Assembly (NCBI GenBank): GCA_026982215.1
Contig: JALSHN010000289.1
Location: forward strand, 1-14,212
Direction: 5' to 3'
DNA length: 14,212 nucleotides
DNA from: Gammaproteobacteria bacterium
GTDB lineage: Bacteria > Pseudomonadota > Gammaproteobacteria > S012-40
Made by a program: the position numbers and the translations under genes. Under the pieces are notes generated by a model, which was not told the origin of the DNA, did no database searches, and saw nothing but the letters and a program-made list of their open reading frames with translations. Positions 9,243 to 14,212 of this stretch are shown here, one piece after another (position 1 is the stretch's first letter; every line of letters starts with the position of its first letter).

Positions 9243-9644
9243 ATGGGGCGCCGGTTGTGGTTGCTGCTTTTTTTCGGGGCGATGCCGCCGGGCTGGGCCG
9301 GTGAGGCGGTGATCGTGGAGGTGATGTTCCAGCAGCGGGGAAACCTATGGGATGTGCGCGTCACCTTGGATCATGGCGACGAGGGTTGGACACATTACGT
9401 GGATGCCTGGCGATTGCGGGCCGTGGATGGCACGGTGCTCGTCGAGCAGGTGATGCCACGGCCCCATCGCGGTGGACGGCTCTTCTCCCGCCGCCTGCGC
9501 GGCCTGCGTCTGCCCCGGGGGCTGCGCCATCTGTGGGTGGAGGCCCGCGACAGTCGCCTCGGCTGGTCACCCCGGCGAGTGTGGGTGGATCTGCGTCAGG
9601 CCGGCGGCCCCCGTTACCGCGTGCGCTTGGCCGGGGTGCGTTGA
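9243..9644 (+). CDS. Small secreted protein of unknown function
   Basis: A 133-residue protein with a likely signal peptide: GRR, then hydrophobic LWLLLFFGA, with probable cleavage after A19 (GWA|GE). The mature part (about 114 residues) is rich in arginine and tryptophan and looks beta-rich, with alternating strands such as DVRVTLDHGDEGWTHYVDAWRL, a DGTVL turn and VWVDLRQ. The pattern (V-x-L-x-H-G-D-x-G-W-x-H-Y-x-D-x-W, then D-G-T, then a P-H…F-R-L segment and a D-S…G-W segment) resembles a conserved hypothetical family I recall from proteobacterial genomes. I know no function for it. A strong GAGAGG Shine-Dalgarno lies 6 nt before ATG 9243. Its stop overlaps the protease start (TTGA), so the two are probably made together, and the protein could be a partner or substrate of that protease (inference). 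Confidence 0.82.
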   Translation: MGRRLWLLLFFGAMPPGWAGEAVIVEVMFQQRGNLWDVRVTLDHGDEGWTHYVDAWRLRAVDGTVLVEQVMPRPHRGGRLFSRRLRGLRLPRGLRHLWVEARDSRLGWSPRRVWVDLRQAGGPRYRVRLAGVR

Positions 9645-10399
9645 GCTGGCTGGCCGTTCTCCTGCTGGGATGGGCTCTCCCGAGCTGGGCCGGACTGCCC
9701 GAGGTGGTGGCGATGGTGAAGCCCAGCGTGGTGGGGGTGGGCACCCATCTCATCACCCGCCGTCCGCCCGACAAGCTGGGGGGTACGGGGTTCGTGGTGG
9801 GGGACGGTCGCTGGGTGGCCACCAACCTTCACGTGGTGAGGCCCTTGCTATTGGCACGCGAGCCCAAGGAACGACTGGTGGCCTATGTGGGGCGGGGAAA
9901 GCACGCCAAGCGGCGGCCCCTGGAGCTGGTGGCCGAGGATGTGGAACACGATCTGGCCTTGCTGCGCCTGGGTGGGGAGCCCTTGGTGCCGTTGCGCTTC
10001 GCCCGGGAGCCGGTGCGTGAGGGCGAGGCGGTGGCCTTCACCGGCTTCCCCATCGGCGCGGTGCTGGGGCTCTATCCCGTCACCCATCGGGGCATCATCT
10101 CCGCCATCAGCCCCATCGCCATCCCGGTGGTGGATCCCGGTGACCTGGATCCACTCATGATTCGCCGCCTGCAGAACCCCTTTCCGGTCTATCAACTGGA
10201 CGCCACCGCTTATCCCGGCAACAGCGGCAGTCCCTTGTACCGCGTCGCGGACGGGACGGTGATCGGCATCGTGAATTCGGTGTTCGTCAAAGGCAGTAAG
10301 GAGAAGGCCCTGAGTGATCCCAGCGGGATCGCCTATGCCATTCCCATCGAACACCTCCAACGCCTGTTGGAGCAGGCGGGCAAGCAAAAGGACCAATGA
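9641..10399 (+). CDS. Exported trypsin-like serine protease
   Basis: A 252-residue chymotrypsin-fold protease resembling the catalytic domain of HtrA/Deg enzymes but with no PDZ domain. The triad is complete when numbered from the TTG start: H64 in ATNLHVV, D104 in EHDLALLRL, and S195 in YPGNSGSP. The start needs care. The frame stays open upstream to at least 9347, but that part overlaps the preceding secreted-protein gene out of frame. TTG 9641 overlaps that gene's stop and is followed at once by a signal peptide (SWLAVLLLGWALPSWA|GLPEV), with GGGGTG just upstream. I therefore take TTG as start and a periplasmic or secreted location. The stop is 1 nt from the convergent gene's stop. Role unknown; envelope protein quality control is plausible. 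Confidence 0.85.
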   Translation: MSWLAVLLLGWALPSWAGLPEVVAMVKPSVVGVGTHLITRRPPDKLGGTGFVVGDGRWVATNLHVVRPLLLAREPKERLVAYVGRGKHAKRRPLELVAEDVEHDLALLRLGGEPLVPLRFAREPVREGEAVAFTGFPIGAVLGLYPVTHRGIISAISPIAIPVVDPGDLDPLMIRRLQNPFPVYQLDATAYPGNSGSPLYRVADGTVIGIVNSVFVKGSKEKALSDPSGIAYAIPIEHLQRLLEQAGKQKDQ

Positions 10400-10400
10400 A

Positions 10401-11186
10401 TCAGCGGGGGGGGTGTTTGCGCCGGTGTTCCCGCTGACGGCGGCGGGCTCGGATCCACAGATAGACCCCAGTGGGGGCGAGCAACAACACCAGTACCGCG
10501 GCGGCATCCATGATCAGTACCCCCGCCCCTCCGAGGATGCGGCCGCTGTGGAGATCCAGCACCACCCGCTCCAGGGGCAGCCCTTGACCACGCCATGCCC
10601 GTTCCAGCGCCTGCGCCAGCGCCGGCGGGGGTGGGGCGCCGCCGCTCCATTGGACCGCCTGCCCCGTCGCCGGGCTCCATTGCAGCAGCGCCTCGTCGGC
10701 GACGAAGCGTCCTTCTCCGGTCTCCAGGACGATGGCGCCGTCGGCGGTGATCCCCAACCGCAGTGGATGGCCGGGCAGTGCGACTCCGGCGGGTAATTCC
10801 TCCACCCGTTCGCCTTCGGGGGTGTAGAGGCGCAGGGCATCGGGCAGGGCCACCACCAGCAGTCCGGCGCTCTCGCTGAGCACCGCCCCCACGGGAGGGC
10901 GTTCGCTGTCGTCCACGGGGTGTCGATCGAGGAACAGCTGCCCACCCAGCCAGGTGAGCCAGCGTCCCTCCAGCGGGAATCCCAACGCCTCCCCGGGGGG
11001 ACGGATGCCGTACCAATCCAACAGCCAGTCCTGGTCCAGGTGACGCTGGTCCAGTCCCAGGTCTTCGGTGTGGTTGAGGGCCAAGCCGGTGAGGGCGGCG
11101 ATGAACAAGGGAATGGCCGCCGCCAACCCCAGCCAGCGGTGCCACAGGTAGGGCGAACGCAGGCGGGATCGGCGCCGGGCCTGCAT
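10401..11186 (-). CDS. PepSY-associated two-helix inner-membrane protein, putative reductase component
   Basis: A 261-residue membrane protein with one TM helix near each end and a large periplasmic part between. TM1 is about 18–37 within YLWHRWLGLAAAIPLFIAALTG; TM2 is about 221–244, preceded by LDLHSGRILGGAG and ending APTGVYLW. These WHRWLG…TG and DLHSG…TG-x-YLW patterns are those of PepSY_TM proteins. H16, H39 and H213 lie at the membrane borders. Relatives include inner-membrane reductases of iron uptake such as Pseudomonas FpvG and Vibrio VciB, which suggests electron transfer to the periplasm. The tail is strongly basic (RARRRQREHRRKH), probably cytoplasmic. ATG 11186 shares one base with the stop of the FMN-binding gene (TGATG); an upstream in-frame GTG at 11213 is less likely. 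The substrate is unproven. Confidence 0.85.
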   Translation of the reverse strand: MQARRRSRLRSPYLWHRWLGLAAAIPLFIAALTGLALNHTEDLGLDQRHLDQDWLLDWYGIRPPGEALGFPLEGRWLTWLGGQLFLDRHPVDDSERPPVGAVLSESAGLLVVALPDALRLYTPEGERVEELPAGVALPGHPLRLGITADGAIVLETGEGRFVADEALLQWSPATGQAVQWSGGAPPPPALAQALERAWRGQGLPLERVVLDLHSGRILGGAGVLIMDAAAVLVLLLAPTGVYLWIRARRRQREHRRKHPPR

Positions 11187-11710
11187 CAGCGGCTGACCTC
11201 GCGGTGGAGCCACAGGGCCAGACGTACCAGCCGTTTCAAGGCGCGTACCGAGAGGGTGGCGCCGGAGATGCCGTCGATACGGCGGTCCAGTTTGTCACCC
11301 TGTTTGAGGCGGGCGCCTTCGAATTGGCGGGTGAAGAAGGGATGGCGGACCTCGTGACCGCGGGATTCGCGGTACACCAGGACCCGCACTTCTACCACGC
11401 GGTCGTCCTCGATGACGATGCCCACGGTGATGGGCCGTTCCTTGCCGATCTCCTCCAGGATCCAGGCGCTGCGCTGGCCACGCAGCCAATAACGTACCCG
11501 CAGCTTGGGCGGCGGATGGCCGAGGATGCGGCTGACCTGCTTGCGCCGCTCGCCGGTGAGCCACAACACCTTGGGGGGCGGCGGGTCGCCGTCGAAGGCC
11601 TGCCGCAAAAAGCGCCCTGGTTCCAGGAAGACCTGTTCCGCGGCGCCGACGCCCATGGGCGAGAGCAGCAGCAACGCCAGAATCCAGCTTGGCAAGGGCA
11701 GGGGTGACAT
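11186..11710 (-). CDS. Exported FMN-binding domain protein with flavinylation motif
   Basis: A 174-residue protein with a signal peptide (hydrophobic WILALLLL, cleavage near GVGA|AEQ) and an FMN_bind domain like those of NqrC/RnfG. The segment ITVGIVIEDDRVVEVRVLVYRESRGHEV leads to DGISGATLS, where T152 is the predicted threonine to which ApbE attaches FMN. It is therefore probably a periplasmic one- or two-electron carrier. I chose ATG 11710 because the signal peptide begins there; the open frame extends to 11839 but would overlap the porin gene. GAGGAG lies 13 nt upstream, a longish spacing. It is translationally coupled to the PepSY gene and lies 97 nt after the porin gene, behind a large hairpin. 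No apbE is in the window. Confidence 0.88.
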   Translation of the reverse strand: MSPLPLPSWILALLLLSPMGVGAAEQVFLEPGRFLRQAFDGDPPPPKVLWLTGERRKQVSRILGHPPPKLRVRYWLRGQRSAWILEEIGKERPITVGIVIEDDRVVEVRVLVYRESRGHEVRHPFFTRQFEGARLKQGDKLDRRIDGISGATLSVRALKRLVRLALWLHREVSR

Positions 11711-11756
11711 GGGGGCTCGATAGCTCCTCACTGCTTGATTTCGTGGCCCCGAAACG

Positions 11757-11797
11757 CCGTCACGCCCGGTGAGCCACATGCCCACCGGGCGTGACGG
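11757..11797 (-). terminator. Perfect 15-bp hairpin between porin and FMN-binding genes
   Basis: The arms 11757–11771 and 11783–11797 are exact reverse complements over 15 bp, with an 11-nt loop. On the − strand the hairpin lies 10 nt after the porin stop and is followed by only three U (CGUUUC). It is stable enough to act as a partial terminator or as a barrier to 3' decay, which would keep porin mRNA more abundant than the downstream FMN-binding/PepSY part. It would form on either strand. Confidence 0.65.
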
Positions 11798-11807
11798 GCC
11801 GGGCGCC

Positions 11808-12938
11808 TCAGAGCCGGTAGCCCATGCCGAGCAGGACACCGTCGTCGTCGCTGCCGCTCTGTTTCTGGTACTCGGCCTTGAACACCACGTCCGGGTGGGG
11901 CCAGAAGTTTACCCCGATATTGCCCTGACGGGTGTCCTCACCGCCGTTGTCGCCGGCCTTGTTGTTCCAAGTCTCGTAGCGGACGAAAAAGCCCCACTTC
12001 TCCCACGGACGCAGTGCCGGTTCCACATACCAGCCGCGCTGACGATCGGCACCGACGGCCTTCGGCCCGTCACCGTCGAGGCGCCATTCGGCGATCAGGG
12101 CACGGACGCCGAAGGGGCCGCGTTGCAGGATGGCGTGGGCGCTCCACAGGGTGGCGCCGCCGGCCTGGGGATCTTGCCCCTGGGTGATGTCGCCCTGGCG
12201 CAATACGGTGGCGGCCAATTCCACGCCTGGCATCCCGGTCCATTTCAGCCGCCCGGTGGTGGCCAGGCTGTCGGCCAGGGCACTGGAGACCCGTTGGCGG
12301 CCGGAGCGGATCTTGTAATCGGAGCCCGCCGAGGTCTCCAGCCCGGAGTGGACCGCCACGTCCACGCTCCAGCCCCCGCTGAGGCGGCGGTTGAGCATCG
12401 CGCCGCCCTCCCACCACGTGGTGGGGATGATGTATTTCTCCACCTTGGGGCGATAGACGCTGTAGAAGGTGGTGGGCTCGTGGGTCTCGTTGACGATGCC
12501 GGCGGGGATCAGAAACAGCCCGGTGTAGAGGGTGGTGTCGGCGTCGAGATCGAAGGCCAGGTAGGCCTGTTCCAGTTCCACCGCGCCGCTGTAAGAGGCA
12601 CCGGCCATGGCGTGTTCCAGCTCCAGCTCGGACTCGAAGCGGACCCGCTCGCTGATGCGTTTGCCGAAGTAGAGCACGAAGCGGTGGAAGTCCAGCTTCT
12701 TGCCGCTCTCCAGATTGGTGTATTTCATCGACCCATACCCGCCGACGATCACCCCGCCGCTGTGATGCATCGGGCTGCCTGCCTCCTCTTCCAGCATTGA
12801 GGCCAGGGCCTCGAGACGCTCGTTGAGTTCGCGGTTCTGTGCCTCCAGCCGTTCCAGGCGTTTTTCTTCGCCGTTTGCCAAAGCGGTGAGCGGCAACAGG
12901 GCCAAGGCGGTGACCAGGCTACGTAGGCGGGGTTTCAT
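11808..12938 (-). CDS. Outer-membrane porin with N-terminal coiled coil
   Basis: A 376-residue protein with a signal peptide (KPRLRSLVTALALLPLTALA|NGEE), a short heptad-rich coiled coil at about 24–51 (RLERLEAQNRELNERLEALASML), and a beta-barrel made of alternating strands from GGVIVGGYGSMKYT to the last strand GVLLGMGYRL. The FHRFVLYFGKRISERVRFESELELEHA and LEQAYLAFDL…LYTGLFLIPAG segments resemble the OprO/OprP-like and related porins. The C-terminal residue is leucine rather than the usual phenylalanine. AAGGAG lies 9 nt before the ATG, a strong Shine-Dalgarno. It is the first gene after a promoter with a Fur-box-like operator. There is no plug domain or TonB box, so it is not a TonB-dependent siderophore receptor; its solute is unknown. 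Confidence 0.88.
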   Translation of the reverse strand: MKPRLRSLVTALALLPLTALANGEEKRLERLEAQNRELNERLEALASMLEEEAGSPMHHSGGVIVGGYGSMKYTNLESGKKLDFHRFVLYFGKRISERVRFESELELEHAMAGASYSGAVELEQAYLAFDLDADTTLYTGLFLIPAGIVNETHEPTTFYSVYRPKVEKYIIPTTWWEGGAMLNRRLSGGWSVDVAVHSGLETSAGSDYKIRSGRQRVSSALADSLATTGRLKWTGMPGVELAATVLRQGDITQGQDPQAGGATLWSAHAILQRGPFGVRALIAEWRLDGDGPKAVGADRQRGWYVEPALRPWEKWGFFVRYETWNNKAGDNGGEDTRQGNIGVNFWPHPDVVFKAEYQKQSGSDDDGVLLGMGYRL

Positions 12939-12998
12939 CCGGTTGTTCTCCTTCGCTGTGTTCCGAAACTGAACGAGTCATGAATGAATGGCGGGATG

Positions 12999-13027
12999 AG
13001 TATAACCAATGATAATGTAAATGAGAA
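12999..13027 (-). promoter_or_regulatory. Promoter of the porin–FMN-binding–PepSY operon
   Basis: On the − strand, −35 TTCTCA (13022–13027, 4 of 6 consensus) and −10 TATACT (12999–13004, 5 of 6) are separated by exactly 17 bp. Transcription would begin near 12992, giving a 5' leader of about 54 nt that includes the AAGGAG ribosome site. The region is conspicuously AT-rich compared with the rest of the window. Confidence 0.7.
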
Positions 13028-13036
13028 TGTTTATCG
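13010..13036. promoter_or_regulatory. Fur-box-like operator overlapping the porin promoter
   Basis: Three GATAAT-like hexamers run head to tail on the + strand (GATAAT, GTAAAT, GAGAAT), followed by the inverted TTTATC. Position 13011–13029 matches the 19-bp Fur consensus at 13 of 19 bases by my count. The 7-1-7 form at 13022–13036 (TGAGAAT-G-TTTATCG) matches 11 of 14. The array covers the −35 and much of the spacer, so bound Fur–Fe(II) would block RNA polymerase. This implies induction under iron limitation. Confidence 0.72.
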
Positions 13037-13057
13037 TTTATTTGCGTACACAAGGAT

Positions 13058-13078
13058 GGCCCCCGACGATCGGGGGCC
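13058..13078 (-). terminator. Hairpin terminator after nhaA
   Basis: Nine perfect base pairs (GGCCCCCGA with TCGGGGGCC) around a 3-nt loop begin 4 nt after the nhaA stop on the − strand. The following sequence (AUCCUUGUG) has only scattered U. It most likely ends the nhaA transcript and insulates the iron-regulated promoter downstream from read-through. Confidence 0.6.
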
Positions 13079-13082
13079 GTCT

Positions 13083-14212
13083 TCAGTTCGTGGGCGGCCG
13101 GGTGGTGAAGCGAAGCCAGAGCAGACCGACGATACCGGCGATCAGCGAGGAAAAGAGGATGCCGGTCTTGGCCAGCACCAGGGCCTCGGGGTTGGTGCCG
13201 AAGGCCAGTTCGGCGATGAAGATGGACATGGTGAAGCCGATGCCGCCGAGCAGTCCCACCCCCACCAAGTGAATGGGGCGGGCGCCGGCCGGGAGCTGAC
13301 CGATGCCCAGGCGCAGGGCCACCCAGGAGACCCCGGCGATCCCCACCAGTTTGCCACCCACCAGGGCCATGGCCACCCCCAGCGTCAGCGGATGGGTGAG
13401 TGTCTCGCCCAAGGAGGCGAACTCCAGGGGGATGCCGGCGTTGGCGAAGGCAAAGATGGGGACGATCAGGTAGGCCACCGGCCCGTGGAGATTGTGTTCC
13501 AGTCGTTGCAACGGGGTCTCCACCAAGTGCACCCCGTTCTCCAGTGTTTGGAGCACGGTGTATTGCTCGTGGTTCTTGAGAATGCTCTGGCCTGGGTGGT
13601 GGCTGGCCTCGAAGCGGTCCATGAGCCGGCGCACATGGGCGACGAAGGCCGCGGGATCGTATTTGGGGAAGGCGGGAATGGCCAGCGCGGTGATTACCCC
13701 GGCCAGGGTGGCGTGGACGCCTGATTTGAGCAGCGCCAGCCACAGCAGACCGCCGACGAAGAAATAGGCCAGCGGACGGCGCACGCCCACGCGGTTGAGC
13801 AGCGCCAGCAGGGCGGTGAGACCGGCAGCCCACCACAGGGCCACCATGGAGAGGTCTTCGGTGTAGAACAGGGCGATGACCACCACTGCGCCCAGGTCGT
13901 CGACGATGGCCAGCGCCACCAGGAAGGTGATCAATGCCCGGGGTACCCGTGAACCCAGCAGCACCATCACCCCGACGGCGAAGGCGATGTCGGTGGCCAT
14001 GGGAATGCCCCAGCCGTCGCGAAAGGCGGGATCTTCCACCAGCAGCAGGTAGAACGTGGCCGGGAACACCATGCCGCCGATGGCGGCGAGGGAGGGAAGG
14101 GCGGCGGCGCGTAGGTCGGAGAGTTCGCCCACCAGGACCTCACGCTTGATTTCCAGGCCCACCACGAAGAAGAACAAGGCCATCAGCCCGTCGTTGATCC
14201 AGTGGTGCAGGC
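13083..14212 (-). CDS. nhaA: Na+/H+ antiporter NhaA (5' end cut off by window)
   Basis: NhaA exchanges internal Na+ for external protons across the inner membrane and protects against sodium and alkaline stress. The gene runs off the right edge; 375 residues are visible from LHHWINDGLMALFFFVVGLEIKRE, so about 60–65 N-terminal residues are missing compared with E. coli. Conserved ion-binding residues are present: ATDIAF (D74 visible, equivalent to E. coli D133) and AIVDDLGA 30 residues later (equivalent to D163/D164). KSGVHATLAGV, FAFANAGI and GIGFTMSIFIAELAF also match. Compared with E. coli NhaA there is a longer hydrophilic loop after AIPAFPKYD containing HHPGQSILKNHEQYTVLQTL; this form is seen in many bacteria. 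The start and promoter are not visible. Confidence 0.97.
   Translation of the reverse strand, partial: LHHWINDGLMALFFFVVGLEIKREVLVGELSDLRAAALPSLAAIGGMVFPATFYLLLVEDPAFRDGWGIPMATDIAFAVGVMVLLGSRVPRALITFLVALAIVDDLGAVVVIALFYTEDLSMVALWWAAGLTALLALLNRVGVRRPLAYFFVGGLLWLALLKSGVHATLAGVITALAIPAFPKYDPAAFVAHVRRLMDRFEASHHPGQSILKNHEQYTVLQTLENGVHLVETPLQRLEHNLHGPVAYLIVPIFAFANAGIPLEFASLGETLTHPLTLGVAMALVGGKLVGIAGVSWVALRLGIGQLPAGARPIHLVGVGLLGGIGFTMSIFIAELAFGTNPEALVLAKTGILFSSLIAGIVGLLWLRFTTRPPTN

Noticed and set aside
11187..11213. GTG start of the PepSY gene at 11213
   Set aside because: ATG 11186 forms a TGATG junction with the upstream stop and begins the basic segment just before TM1; the extra nine residues look like read-back into the FMN-binding gene.
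11711..11839. Upstream extension of the FMN-binding gene to 11839
   Set aside because: It would run through the 15-bp hairpin and into the porin coding region and bury the signal peptide inside the protein.
11769..12800. + strand open frame of 343 codons opposite the porin
   Set aside because: The porin on the − strand has a signal peptide, strong Shine-Dalgarno and barrel pattern; the + strand frame has none of these.

Overview
The window is a stretch of high-GC, densely packed chromosome from a gammaproteobacterium. This rests on the order glyA–nrdR–ribD–ribE–ribB–ribH–nusB–thiL–pgpA, on the protein sequences, and on a Fur-type operator. A Chromatiales-like lineage is plausible but is inference. 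I see no tRNA, rRNA, CRISPR array, insertion sequence or integrase. Both ends cut through genes: glyA lacks its start at the left and nhaA lacks its start at the right.

Left and centre (1–9184, all + strand): one housekeeping cluster. Serine hydroxymethyltransferase is followed by the NrdR repressor and then by the riboflavin pathway: RibD, riboflavin synthase, a RibB with a degenerate GTP cyclohydrolase II domain (the RibBX type), and lumazine synthase. NusB, thiamine-phosphate kinase and phosphatidylglycerophosphatase A follow. Most junctions overlap by 4 or 14 nt, which suggests translational coupling. One gene does not belong to this pathway: a 662-residue methyl-accepting chemotaxis protein sits between ribD and ribE, with a GC-rich hairpin before it and a TATAAT element just after it.

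Middle (9243–10399, + strand): a two-gene unit of a small secreted protein of unknown function and an exported trypsin-like serine protease. The protease most likely starts at a TTG that overlaps the stop of the first gene.

Right (10401–13036, − strand): the most interesting part. An outer-membrane porin, a small exported FMN-binding protein with an SGAT flavinylation motif, and a PepSY-type two-helix membrane protein form an apparent operon. It is read from a promoter (−35 TTCTCA, 17 bp, −10 TATACT) whose −35 and spacer overlap a Fur-box-like array. A perfect 15-bp hairpin separates the porin from the two redox genes. I infer an iron-starvation-induced, flavin-based periplasmic reductase with its own porin, possibly for Fe(III). 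Upstream on the same strand lies nhaA (Na+/H+ antiporter), closed by a hairpin just after its stop codon.
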